Positions 8,165 through 16,171 of a stretch of 64,000 nucleotides of DNA are shown piece after piece. The first letter of the stretch is position 1. Every line of letters starts with the position of its first letter. Position numbers and translations under genes: made by a program. Under the pieces are notes generated by a model, which saw only the letters and a program-made list of their open reading frames with translations, had not been told where the DNA came from and ran no database searches. Location: contig DAOOOW010000003.1 of the NCBI GenBank assembly GCA_035387885.1, forward strand, positions 8,872-72,871, given 5' to 3'. The stretch is from DAOOOW01 sp035387885 (GTDB taxonomy: Bacteria > Patescibacteriota > Patescibacteriia > UBA2196).

Positions 8165-9751
8165 TTATTTATAGATTTTCTGTAATAAATAAATTTTTAC
8201 TTTTTTAAATAAAAAATAATTATAATATTCCTCTTCGGCAATTGTTTTATAATTTGATAATTCTGAAAAAGAAATCACATATTCCATAGTATTTTTAGGA
8301 AATAAACGATTAATATACCACGGTCTGCTTAAATCAATTAAAATTGGTATATTTTTCATTACCTCATACGTGTATTGTCCATTAAGTTCATAACCACCAT
8401 CTATTTGATAATATAATTTATTTTTTGCTGTTTCCTGATAAAAATAACTTCTGATTCTATTCCAATCCATATAATTTCTTTCTAGGGTAATAGAGAAAAA
8501 AGCAAAAAATAATAAAAAAATTATTGGTAATATAAAATTTTTTTTTGTTACAAACATTTCTGGCTCGGTGGCAGTTATCAAAATAAAAATTAAAGGCAAT
8601 AATAATAAATAATAACGATCAAAACTTATAAAAACCAAAATTAGCATTAACTGCAAAATAAAGTTTATAAAAATAAATTTTAGAAAAATATTAGACCATA
8701 TTTTTTTAAAGTTTAAAATAAAAAACAATAACAAAAGCGCTCCGCCTAAAGAAGCGCCCAAATTAACTATAATTTTTAATGTTGCTGTAAAAACAATAGC
8801 TGGTATGCCCATCAGGACTTCTGTATTTGGTCCCAGTCCGTAATCATTAATAATATTTTGAATATAGGGAAAATTTGCGCCGATAGTTTTGTTTAAACCA
8901 AACAATATAATAAAAAATAATAAAAATAAAAATATTTTTTTCTTTGCAAAAAGTTTTTTTTGGTAAATTATAAGCAGGGGCAAAGAAAATAAACCTAGGT
9001 ATTGAATAGAATAAAAAAGCCAACGCCCAATATTTTCTAGTAAATTTTTTTCTAAAAGATGGGTTTGCCCTTCGCTAATATTAATATAATTTTTAAATAA
9101 TATATATCCAATAACTATCAAAAGAGAGGTTACAAAAGTAAGAATTAAAAAATCTTTTTTAAATTTGATTTTTTTATAAGATAAAAGAAAAAATAAGCAT
9201 AAAGAGCCTAAAAGTAAAATTCCATTTTGTCTAATAAAAAAAGCAATAAGCGTGGATAAAAAACCTAATCCTAAATTTAATTCTCTAGACTTATCAAAAT
9301 ATTTTTCAAATTGCCAAAGGGCGAATAAGTAAAAAAATAAAAAAGGCACGTCAGTTAAAAAAGTAAAAGAGGTGTTAATTAAAATTGGATTAAATAAAAA
9401 CATTAAACAGGCAAAAAGATTTATTTTTTTATCAACTTTATTTTTTTCTAAAATTAAATATAAAATAATTACGCTTAAAATAGAAAAAAATAGACTTGAT
9501 AATCTTAAAAAATTATAAGAAAAACCGGTTATTAAACTTATAATAAATCCATAAAATGTTTGAGCAATTAAAATTGGCCCAGTAAATTCATAAAAATCCA
9601 ATTTATGTTCATAAAGCAGACTTTGAACCGTGTGCCCATGCACCCAATCATCATTCAAAGGAAAATTGCCCTGCGGATTTACTAATAAAATGATTATCAA
9701 AAAAACGGTAATTATTATAATTAAATGTTTTAAACGGCTTGTCATAGTCAT
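8165..9751 (-). CDS. Multi-membrane GT-C glycosyltransferase
   Basis: The 528-residue protein has about twelve hydrophobic segments. After the first membrane segment comes PLNDDWVHGHTVQSLL with paired Asp residues, as in the first extracytoplasmic loop of PMT_2/ArnT-like enzymes. A soluble C-terminal tail of about 90 residues includes YYQETAKNKLYYQIDGG. The function is inferred as lipid-linked sugar transfer; donor and acceptor are not known. It is transcribed away from the next gene, with a 50-bp AT-rich divergent gap. Two start Met codons (MTMT) are possible; the first is given. Confidence 0.75.
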   Translation of the reverse strand: MTMTSRLKHLIIIITVFLIIILLVNPQGNFPLNDDWVHGHTVQSLLYEHKLDFYEFTGPILIAQTFYGFIISLITGFSYNFLRLSSLFFSILSVIILYLILEKNKVDKKINLFACLMFLFNPILINTSFTFLTDVPFLFFYLFALWQFEKYFDKSRELNLGLGFLSTLIAFFIRQNGILLLGSLCLFFLLSYKKIKFKKDFLILTFVTSLLIVIGYILFKNYINISEGQTHLLEKNLLENIGRWLFYSIQYLGLFSLPLLIIYQKKLFAKKKIFLFLLFFIILFGLNKTIGANFPYIQNIINDYGLGPNTEVLMGIPAIVFTATLKIIVNLGASLGGALLLLFFILNFKKIWSNIFLKFIFINFILQLMLILVFISFDRYYLLLLPLIFILITATEPEMFVTKKNFILPIIFLLFFAFFSITLERNYMDWNRIRSYFYQETAKNKLYYQIDGGYELNGQYTYEVMKNIPILIDLSRPWYINRLFPKNTMEYVISFSELSNYKTIAEEEYYNYFLFKKVKIYLLQKIYK

Positions 9752-9801
9752 ATAAAATATGATAACATCTAACTTAGAAAAAATAAAATTAATTTTACTT
9801 T

Positions 9802-10461
9802 ATGGACATTCAAGAAAAAATCAATCAGCAAATCGCCAGTTTAAACGAGGCTTTGGATTTTAAGGAATATTTTAAACTGCAACGAGAAATTAATCATGAA
9901 TATCTGCGCACATGGGATTATGCTGAATTTTTTTTAAAAAAAGACGCTTTTGTCCAATATGAATTATTGATCAAAAGTTTTGATGAAAAATTAAAAATAG
10001 ATCAGGAAAAATCCGCGGAAGAAAAGGCTAAACAGGGTTTAGATGATAAAAAATTAGAAACCATGAAAAAATTTAACGAACAGGTTTTAGCCAGTTTATC
10101 TACTAAAGATTATCAAAAAACTTCCGAACAAATGTTTTATGTGATTTTGGGCAATGTTATCGAGCACGCGGAGTTAAAAGATATTGATTTAACAAAATTT
10201 GATTTAGCTAAAGATTTGTATCCCAAACTTAAAGCGCCGCTTTCTTTGGCTGTTTTTCTTTTTCAAAATTTAACTTTTGGCCCTATTGCTTTAAAAATAA
10301 ATTCTTTAAGCTCGGAATATTTGCAAAAATATTGTGCCTTGTTTTTATGCCTCTGGCGTTCTGTTTTTGATTTTATGGCTTACGAAAGGATGCAAGAACA
10401 ACAAAAACAAAATCAATCTGTCAATCACGAACATAATCATCAACATGGTAAGGGCGAATAA
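9802..10461 (+). CDS. Conserved-looking soluble protein of unknown function, His-rich tail
   Basis: The 219-residue protein is predicted to be mainly alpha-helical and charged, with no membrane segment or signal peptide. I do not recognise a family. The C-terminus is rich in His, Asn and Gln (NHEHNHQHGKGE), which could bind metal. The stop codon lies inside a REP-like sequence (gggcgaataattcgc), so the last few residues have probably been replaced by an insertion. The gene is divergent from the GT-C gene upstream and is followed by a transposase remnant. Confidence 0.7.
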   Translation: MDIQEKINQQIASLNEALDFKEYFKLQREINHEYLRTWDYAEFFLKKDAFVQYELLIKSFDEKLKIDQEKSAEEKAKQGLDDKKLETMKKFNEQVLASLSTKDYQKTSEQMFYVILGNVIEHAELKDIDLTKFDLAKDLYPKLKAPLSLAVFLFQNLTFGPIALKINSLSSEYLQKYCALFLCLWRSVFDFMAYERMQEQQKQNQSVNHEHNHQHGKGE

Positions 10462-10474
10462 TTCGCTCCTACGA
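10450..10474 (-). repeat. REP-like palindromic sequence, left copy
   Basis: The stretch gggcgaataattcgctcc with adjacent tacg is a short palindrome. It resembles the GTAGGGGCGAAT...ATTCGCCCCTAC repeats mobilised by RAYT transposases. It carries the stop codon of the upstream gene and lies in inverted orientation to the copy at 10671-10697. Confidence 0.6.
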
Positions 10475-10658
10475 GCAAATGGAACATCAAAAACCATTGG
10501 CGCTATTGTTCGCGACTATAAAATCGGTGTAACCAAATGGACGCGTGCCAATAGCAATATTATGGCAACGTAATTATTTTGAACACATTATTAGATCAGA
10601 AAGATCTTTATTTGATATTCGTAATTATATTTTAAATAATCCCTATAATTGGGCATAG
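10475..10658 (+). pseudogene. 3' remnant of a REP-associated tyrosine transposase (RAYT, TnpA_REP)
   Basis: Two frames together spell the C-terminus of this family. One frame reads GTSKTIGAIVRDYKIGVTKW. After a frameshift near 10556, the next frame reads WQRNYFEHIIRSE and then DIRNYILNNPYNWA before a TAG at 10656. RAYT proteins end in a very similar W-x-RNYYEHIIR ... YI-NNP-NW block. The catalytic HUH and Tyr parts are missing, so this is a dead fragment. It lies between two REP-like palindromes in opposite orientation, the usual arrangement for a RAYT and its REPs. Confidence 0.75.
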
Positions 10659-10670
10659 AGTGTTTGTATT

Positions 10671-10697
10671 GTAGGGGCGCCCTTTGTGGGTGCCCAA
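10671..10697 (+). repeat. REP-like palindromic sequence, right copy
   Basis: The sequence reads gtaggggcgccc, loop tttgt, then gggtgccc. This forms an 8-bp stem with one G-U pair and begins with the GTAGGGGCG typical of REPs. It sits just before the start of the next gene. Confidence 0.6.
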
Positions 10698-10703
10698 AAT
10701 ATT

Positions 10704-12137
10704 ATGAAAATTGATTTTAAAAAAAAATTTTTACAAATAAAAAAATATTTAGATAAACACTTTTTTGTTTTTTCTTTTATTATATTATTGGTGGTTGGAA
10801 TTTTAATATATTTACCAACCCTGCAAATTGATTTTTTATCAGACGATTGGGGCTATGCTTATTTAGCTAAAAACAACGCCCCACAAGATGCTCTTAAATA
10901 TTTTTATCAAACAGATATTGATGGTAACGGCATTGGTAATTTTAGACCACTAGAAAGTTTTTTGGTTATTCTTGTATGGAAACCATTTCTTAATAATCCT
11001 TATTTTATACATTTAATGGCAATTATTATGCATATAATAGTTGCTTTTTTAGTTGGTTTTTTATTTCATATAATTTTTAAAGATAAAAAAAGCAGTTTAA
11101 TAAGTGCTTTTTTATTTTTACTCTTTCCCTTAAACATGGAAGTGGTTTGTTGGTTGTGTAGCAGTTGGAACACTTTGCCAGCTATTATTTTTTTATTATT
11201 GTCCATAATTTTTTATTGTCGAGACGGTGCTACAAAACATAAAATTATTTTTATGTATTTTTTTGTTATTTTGTCACTTTTAGCTAAAGAGTTTGCTTTA
11301 TTAATACCCATAATTACTTTTTTCATAGATTTATTGTTAAAAAGAAAACCTCATTGGCTACTTATTATTAGTTTTGTAATTTTAGATTTAATATATTTTT
11401 TTGCTCGCTTTTTATATCTGGGTCAGTTGGGTGGCTATACTGATCTTGGGGGTCAATCTTTACATACTCAATTTAGCTTAATAGGTTTAGTTTCATTTAT
11501 AAAATTACCAATAGTTTATGTTGTTAACTTTTTTAATTGGCTACTGGTGCCAGGATGGTTAAAATATTCAGCTGCAATTTTAATTTTTATTTTAATTTTA
11601 TATTTTATAATTTTATTTTTTACAAAAAAAGATATTAATAAAAAACAAATCTTAAAAAATATTTTTATTTTATTTATACTTATTTATATTGGATCGGCGT
11701 TAGCCTGGAATTTAATCAACCCATTATCTAAAATCAATATTCATTCCCGCCTTTATTATTTAAGCAACGTTTGGTTTGTGTTTTTATTGGGTTATTTATT
11801 TTTGATTATGAAAAATAATAAGATTTTTAAAACTTTATATATTTTATATTTAATATGTTTAATAAGTATAAGTTATTATCAAATGCAGCCATGGTTAATA
11901 GCTAATGAAAAAACTAAGGAAATAAATTTTCTTATAAATAATGTTTTAAAAAATAATGAATCGAAAAAAAAACTGGAGATTATAAATTTGTCAGATGCTT
12001 ATCAAAATGCTTATATTTATCGCAACGGCATAGATTCGGCAGTTGCTTTAATTAATAATTATAAAAAAGATGATATAATTATAGAAAAGAAAATGCAAGC
12101 ATCAGTTGATTTACCAATAATAGTAAATATAAAATAA
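10704..12137 (+). CDS. Multi-membrane GT-C-like glycosyltransferase
   Basis: I chose the ATG at 10704. An in-frame GTG at 10686 lies inside the REP hairpin and is not a believable start. The 477-residue protein has about eleven membrane segments. Its first extracytoplasmic loop carries LSDDWGYAYLAKN, the DD pair seen in other GT-C proteins of this window, and a later NFRPLES. The soluble C-terminal part is about 90 residues long. It is probably another polyprenyl-phosphate-sugar-using glycosyltransferase or a related protein O-mannosylation-type enzyme. The acceptor cannot be told. Confidence 0.75.
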   Translation: MKIDFKKKFLQIKKYLDKHFFVFSFIILLVVGILIYLPTLQIDFLSDDWGYAYLAKNNAPQDALKYFYQTDIDGNGIGNFRPLESFLVILVWKPFLNNPYFIHLMAIIMHIIVAFLVGFLFHIIFKDKKSSLISAFLFLLFPLNMEVVCWLCSSWNTLPAIIFLLLSIIFYCRDGATKHKIIFMYFFVILSLLAKEFALLIPIITFFIDLLLKRKPHWLLIISFVILDLIYFFARFLYLGQLGGYTDLGGQSLHTQFSLIGLVSFIKLPIVYVVNFFNWLLVPGWLKYSAAILIFILILYFIILFFTKKDINKKQILKNIFILFILIYIGSALAWNLINPLSKINIHSRLYYLSNVWFVFLLGYLFLIMKNNKIFKTLYILYLICLISISYYQMQPWLIANEKTKEINFLINNVLKNNESKKKLEIINLSDAYQNAYIYRNGIDSAVALINNYKKDDIIIEKKMQASVDLPIIVNIK

Positions 12138-12186
12138 AAATATAATTAATTTTAATCAATAAAATTATTGATTAACTACAAAACTT

Positions 12187-12489
12187 ATGAAAGGCTTTAT
12201 AAATTTTATTAGAGAACAAGGAGTCGTGGGTTTGGCTGTTGGTTTTATACTTGGTGGCGCAGTTTCTAAAGTGGTTTCTTCATTGGTCACCGACATTATC
12301 AATCCAATTCTGGGCATTATTCTTGGAACTGCCGGCGGATTAAAAAATGCTGTCTGGAAAGTTGGTTCCATAAGTATTTTGTATGGTGATTTGATTGCTG
12401 TGATTATTGATTTTTTGGTTATAGCTTTTGTGGTTTATTTCGGGGTTAAAATGTTAGGTATTGATAAATGGGACAAAAAGAAAGAATAG
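12187..12489 (+). CDS. mscL: Large-conductance mechanosensitive channel, short form
   Basis: The 100-residue protein opens in the membrane under osmotic down-shock. The first membrane helix GVVGLAVGFILGGAVSKVV is followed by SSLVTDIINPILG, matching the MscL TM1 and loop signature. TM2 is IAVIIDFLVIAFVVYFGV. The family average is about 130-150 residues; here the periplasmic loop is short and the C-terminal cytoplasmic helix bundle is absent. The upstream 55 bp contain an inverted repeat (TTAATCAATAA ... TTATTGATTAA, about 12150-12174). rnpB follows with its own promoter. Confidence 0.92.
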   Translation: MKGFINFIREQGVVGLAVGFILGGAVSKVVSSLVTDIINPILGIILGTAGGLKNAVWKVGSISILYGDLIAVIIDFLVIAFVVYFGVKMLGIDKWDKKKE

Positions 12490-12520
12490 TTTTTTGTTTA
12501 AGAATTAAAAAAATGTTTTT

Positions 12521-12549
12521 TTGACAAAATCTTTTCTTTTTGGTATAAT
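12521..12549 (+). promoter_or_regulatory. Near-consensus sigma70-type promoter of rnpB
   Basis: TTGACA at 12521-12526 and TATAAT at 12544-12549 are both perfect consensus hexamers with a 17-nt spacer. The predicted start at about 12556 coincides with the 5' strand of RNase P helix P1. Confidence 0.9.
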
Positions 12550-12556
12550 AAAAATC

Positions 12557-12958
12557 GTTCAAGGCGGGTGAACGGCTGCCCCGATGAGCGCAAGCAATAT
12601 TGGGGAGGAAAGTCCGGACATTATAAAAAATGGTAGTCGCGAAATGCGACCAGGCATAAGAATTACTAAAAAAATAAATCACGATCGTGTTATTTTTTAA
12701 GGACAAATTCAAAACCTCGAGACAGTGCCACAGAGACAATAATAGTCCCGCATTTGCGGGATCAAAGGTGAAAAGTGAATTGGTGTTGATTTTAATCAGC
12801 TACAATTCTCGCCCAATGGTGACATTGGTGCGTGGCAAACCTTACCTAATGCAATCCCTATGGGGAGCTTAGATAGATAGTCGTATTTATTCGTAATATT
12901 CGCTTTTATTAGCAATATTCGAATAAAACAGAATCCGGCTTATGATCCCGCCTTGGAC
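12557..12958 (+). ncRNA. rnpB: RNase P RNA (class A)
   Basis: This is the catalytic RNA of the tRNA 5'-processing ribozyme. The ends pair as helix P1: gttcaaggcggg at 12557-12568 with cccgccttggac at 12947-12958. The universally conserved GAGGAAAGTCCGGAC lies near 12605 and the 3' partner ACAGAATCCGGCTTA near 12930. The length is about 402 nt. An extra AT-rich hairpin at about 12883-12930 (tattcgtaatattcg ... gcaatattcgaata) extends a 3' helix and resembles AT-rich spacer repeats elsewhere in the window. Apparent protein frames on either strand here are not genes. Confidence 0.96.
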
Positions 12959-12972
12959 AAATAAAATTTAAT

Positions 12973-14361
12973 ATGAAGAAATCAGACCTTATATTTTCAG
13001 CAATTTTAGTCCCTCTAGATTATGTGATGACAATCTTGGCGGCTTTGACGGCCTATAGTTTGCGTTATGTTGATTGGGTTAAAGAGATTCGTCCGGTAGC
13101 TTTTAATTTGCAGTTTAATCAATATTTTAACTATGTTTGGCCCATAGCTTTGGGTTGGATAATAATTTTTAGCATTGCTGGATTATATAGAATTTCTGGT
13201 TCCAAAAGTTTGTTTGATGAAATAGGTAAAATATTTTTAGCTTGTTCCACAGCCATGTTGACGGTAATTGTCGGCGCTTTTTTTTCTCGCGAACTTTTTA
13301 ATTCGCGTTTTATTTTGCTTTTCGCTTGGGTTTTGGCCATCGTATATGTGGTTTTTGTGCGTTTAATTATTAGGGGTATTCAAAGACTATTATACGGTCA
13401 AGGATTGGGCATCAATCGTATAATTTTAATTGGAGCGGATAATTCGTCAGAAGATATTGCCCAAGAAATTTATCGTAATAAAAAACTTGGTTATCAAATA
13501 GTTGCTCGTTTAGAAAATTATAATAATAATCAAGAAAAAATCGTATCTCTTTTTAAAACTAAAGGTTTTGAAGAAATTTGGCAGACAGATTCTAACTTGA
13601 GTCGCAAAGAAAATGTGGCCTTATTAGATTTTGCCAATGAACATCATCTGATTTTTAAATATGTGGCGGATTTTTTTGCCACTCAAAGTTTAAAATTTGA
13701 TATTTATACTTTAGCGGGCATACCATTAGTGGAAGTTAAGCGTACGTCTTTAGATGGTTGGGGTAAAATTTTAAAAAGATTATTTGATATAATTTTGTCT
13801 GTTTTTTTGTTAATTATTTTTTCACCAGTTTTTTTGATTTTAGCTTTATTGATAAAAATAGATTCCAGGGGGTCAGTATTTTATGGGGCTAAAAGAATTG
13901 GTGCCAATGGTCGTGAAATTAAAATCTGGAAATTTAGATCCATGATTGTTAATGCAGATAAAATTAAGAAAAAATTATTAGATAAAAACGAAAGAGAAGA
14001 CGGTCCTTTATTTAAAATGGAAAATGATCCGCGAGTAACTCGAGTTGGTAAATTTATTCGTAAATGGAGTTTGGATGAATTGCCCCAATTTTACAATGCT
14101 TTTAATGGCAGTATGAGTTTGGTTGGCCCAAGGCCACACGAACCAGGTGAAGTTAAACAATATAAAACACATCATCAAAAATTATTAAATATTAAACCAG
14201 GTATTACAGGTATGGCGCAAGTTTCTGGTCGTTCAGATTTAGAATTTGAAGAAGAAGTTCGCTTGGATACGTTTTATATTGAAAATTGGTCAATGTGGTT
14301 AGATTTAGTTATTTTAATAAAAACCCCTTTGATTGTTTTTTTGCGTAAGGGTGCTAAATAA
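12973..14361 (+). CDS. Polyprenyl-phosphate sugar-1-phosphate transferase (WbaP/EpsE-like)
   Basis: The 462-residue protein starts glycan assembly by moving a sugar-1-phosphate from a nucleotide sugar to a polyprenyl phosphate. It has four N-terminal membrane segments (to about residue 135), a Rossmann-like middle domain (IILIGADNSSEDIAQEI), one re-entrant hydrophobic segment near 270-295, and a C-terminal catalytic domain. The catalytic motifs KIWKFRSM, WSLDELPQ, SLVGPRPHE and KPGITGMAQVSGRS are all present. The gene starts 14 nt after rnpB and ends at a terminator hairpin. A second member of the same family lies at 53136-54515. Confidence 0.94.
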   Translation: MKKSDLIFSAILVPLDYVMTILAALTAYSLRYVDWVKEIRPVAFNLQFNQYFNYVWPIALGWIIIFSIAGLYRISGSKSLFDEIGKIFLACSTAMLTVIVGAFFSRELFNSRFILLFAWVLAIVYVVFVRLIIRGIQRLLYGQGLGINRIILIGADNSSEDIAQEIYRNKKLGYQIVARLENYNNNQEKIVSLFKTKGFEEIWQTDSNLSRKENVALLDFANEHHLIFKYVADFFATQSLKFDIYTLAGIPLVEVKRTSLDGWGKILKRLFDIILSVFLLIIFSPVFLILALLIKIDSRGSVFYGAKRIGANGREIKIWKFRSMIVNADKIKKKLLDKNEREDGPLFKMENDPRVTRVGKFIRKWSLDELPQFYNAFNGSMSLVGPRPHEPGEVKQYKTHHQKLLNIKPGITGMAQVSGRSDLEFEEEVRLDTFYIENWSMWLDLVILIKTPLIVFLRKGAK

Positions 14362-14377
14362 AATTAAAATTAGTGTT

Positions 14378-14407
14378 AAAAAAACGGTTTTAAATACCGT
14401 TTTTTTG
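14378..14407 (+). terminator. Rho-independent terminator
   Basis: The hairpin AAAACGGT / ACCGTTTT has an AT-rich loop and is followed by a T run, 16 nt after the sugar transferase gene. Confidence 0.85.
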
Positions 14408-14490
14408 CCTTTTGTTTACTCTCTTGCTAAGATAAAATAAGTTTTCCACAACAATAATCTTAATATTCTGACACTTTTTAACACTACTTT

Positions 14491-15570
14491 ATGAAAGTCG
14501 CTCTCATCAACGACATGCTTGTTCAAGAAGGCGGACAAGAAAGAGTTCTGCGCGCCTTGCAAGAAATATTTCCAGAAAGTCCAACCTTTGTGTTGTTTTA
14601 TGATGTTAAAAATAAAGAAAGATATTATCAAAAAAAAGAAATTGTTTCCAGTTTTTTGCAAAGATTTCCTCAAATAGAAACCAGATATCAGTGGATGTTG
14701 CCCTTAATGTCCACGGCTATTGAATCTTTAGATTTAAGAGAATATGATTTAATTATTTCTTCAAGCTCTTCTTTTGCTAAAGGAGTTTTGGTAAAACCTG
14801 AAGCTAAACATATTTGTTATTGTCATACGCCGACGAGATTTTTATGGTCAGAGTGGCATGAATATATTGGCGATTTGCGCTATCCTAAATTTATTAAAAA
14901 AATATTGCCATTTTATTTATCACAATTACGCAGTTGGGATTATAATGCAGCTCAAAGAGTAGATTATTTTTTAGCTAATTCCAAAACCGTAGCCGATAGA
15001 ATAAAAAAATATTATAATCAAGATTCCGCCATAATTTTTCCACCAGTAGATACTGAAAAATATTTTATTGCCGAGCCTAAAAATTATTATTTAATTGGCG
15101 GTAGGCTTGTGCCTTACAAAAGATACGACTTAGCTGTCAAAGCTTTTAATAAGTTAAACATACCTTTAAAAATTTTTGGCCTAGGATCAGAATATGCTTA
15201 TTTAAAATCTATTGCTAAAAATAATATTGAATTTTTGGGTGAAGTTTCTGAAAACGAAAAAATTCGCCTTTATAGCGAAGCTCTTGCTTTTCTAAATCCC
15301 GGTGAAGAAGATTTTGGTATAACTATGATTGAATCTTTAGCTTCTGGTCGACCAGTCATTGCCTATAATAAAGGCGGGGCAAAAGAAACAATTAAAGCAG
15401 GGGAGACTGGAGTTTTTTTTAATCACCAAACCTGGGAAAGTTTGGCTAATACCATTATTCATTTTCAACCAGAAAAATTTAATAGCCAACAAATTAAACT
15501 TCACGCCGAACAGTTTAATAAAAAAAGATTTAAAAATGAAATGAAATCTTTTCTTGACAAGATTATTTAA
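14491..15570 (+). CDS. GT4 glycosyltransferase (WbaZ-like)
   Basis: The 359-residue GT-B enzyme opens with MKVALINDMLVQEGGQERVL, typical of the mannosyltransferase group annotated WbaZ. SSSSFAKGVLVKPEAKHICY and CHTPTRFLW are also characteristic. The donor-site EX7E motif is in GEEDFGITMIESLASG (about residues 270-285). It probably adds a hexose, perhaps mannose, to the lipid-linked glycan begun by the transferase encoded before it. It has its own intergenic region after a terminator. It is convergent with the deformylase gene. Confidence 0.9.
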   Translation: MKVALINDMLVQEGGQERVLRALQEIFPESPTFVLFYDVKNKERYYQKKEIVSSFLQRFPQIETRYQWMLPLMSTAIESLDLREYDLIISSSSSFAKGVLVKPEAKHICYCHTPTRFLWSEWHEYIGDLRYPKFIKKILPFYLSQLRSWDYNAAQRVDYFLANSKTVADRIKKYYNQDSAIIFPPVDTEKYFIAEPKNYYLIGGRLVPYKRYDLAVKAFNKLNIPLKIFGLGSEYAYLKSIAKNNIEFLGEVSENEKIRLYSEALAFLNPGEEDFGITMIESLASGRPVIAYNKGGAKETIKAGETGVFFNHQTWESLANTIIHFQPEKFNSQQIKLHAEQFNKKRFKNEMKSFLDKII

Positions 15571-15582
15571 TTATATACAACT

Positions 15583-16029
15583 TCACCTCTCGGCTTTATC
15601 AATAAAAAGCACTCCGTCTAAATGATCAATTTCGTGTTGAAAAACCCTAGCCAGTAAATCCTTGGCTTTTATTTTTTGCTTTTTTGCTTCTAAATTTAAA
15701 AATTCTACTTCCACTCCATAATGTCTTTTAACCAACATAAAAATATCTGGCAAAGACAAACAACCTTCTTCGCCAATTTTTTTACGCCAAGATTTTTTTA
15801 AAATTTTAGGATTAATAAAAGCCATCACCCCATCTTCAGAATTAACCACAATTAAGCGGATGTTTTTGCCAACCTGTGGCGCGGCCAAACCCACGCCATC
15901 TTTTTCTAACATGGTTTTGGCCATATCTTTGACCAATTTTTTAAAATCTGCACGCAAAATCTCTTCATGTTTTATTTCACGAGATTTTTTTCTCAAAATT
16001 GGATTGGGGTGAGTGATTATTTTTAACAT
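15583..16029 (-). CDS. def: Peptide deformylase
   Basis: The 148-residue metalloenzyme removes the N-formyl group from new proteins. The three motifs are intact: GVGLAAPQVG (about 45-54), EEGCLSLPD with the metal Cys90, and QHEIDHLDG with His132, Glu133 and His136. The length is near the lower end of the family. The upstream 130 bp are filled by a long inverted repeat (16036-16164) and then by the priA stop, so the promoter may lie within repeat DNA. Confidence 0.96.
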   Translation of the reverse strand: MLKIITHPNPILRKKSREIKHEEILRADFKKLVKDMAKTMLEKDGVGLAAPQVGKNIRLIVVNSEDGVMAFINPKILKKSWRKKIGEEGCLSLPDIFMLVKRHYGVEVEFLNLEAKKQKIKAKDLLARVFQHEIDHLDGVLFIDKAER

Positions 16030-16035
16030 GTCCGT

Positions 16036-16164
16036 AGTTTATCCCGAGCGATTAGTCGAGGGATCTCATTTAGAATTAAAAGTGATTTGTAATTAATGTA
16101 TTTTTTATGCAGAACACGGGATCCCTCGGCTCATAACGACCAAAAAAGTCGCTCGGGATAAACT
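16036..16164. repeat. Long imperfect inverted repeat (palindromic element)
   Basis: The left arm at 16036-16066 (agtttatcccgagcg... then gagggatct) pairs imperfectly with the right arm at 16118-16164 (gggatccctcgg ... cgctcgggataaact). A spacer of about 50 bp separates the arms. The GGGATCC and CGAGCG-type blocks recur at other sites in the window. It lies between def and priA, both on the minus strand. Confidence 0.75.
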
Positions 16165-16171
16165 AAAAAAA

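Noticed and set aside
10334..10573. A 79-codon frame overlapping the hypothetical gene
   Set aside because: Its first half is an out-of-frame reading of the upstream gene; only the part after 10475 has meaning, as a transposase remnant.
12446..12872. Open frames on both strands over the RNase P RNA
   Set aside because: The RNase P RNA identification is certain from P1 and the conserved core, so these frames are accidental.
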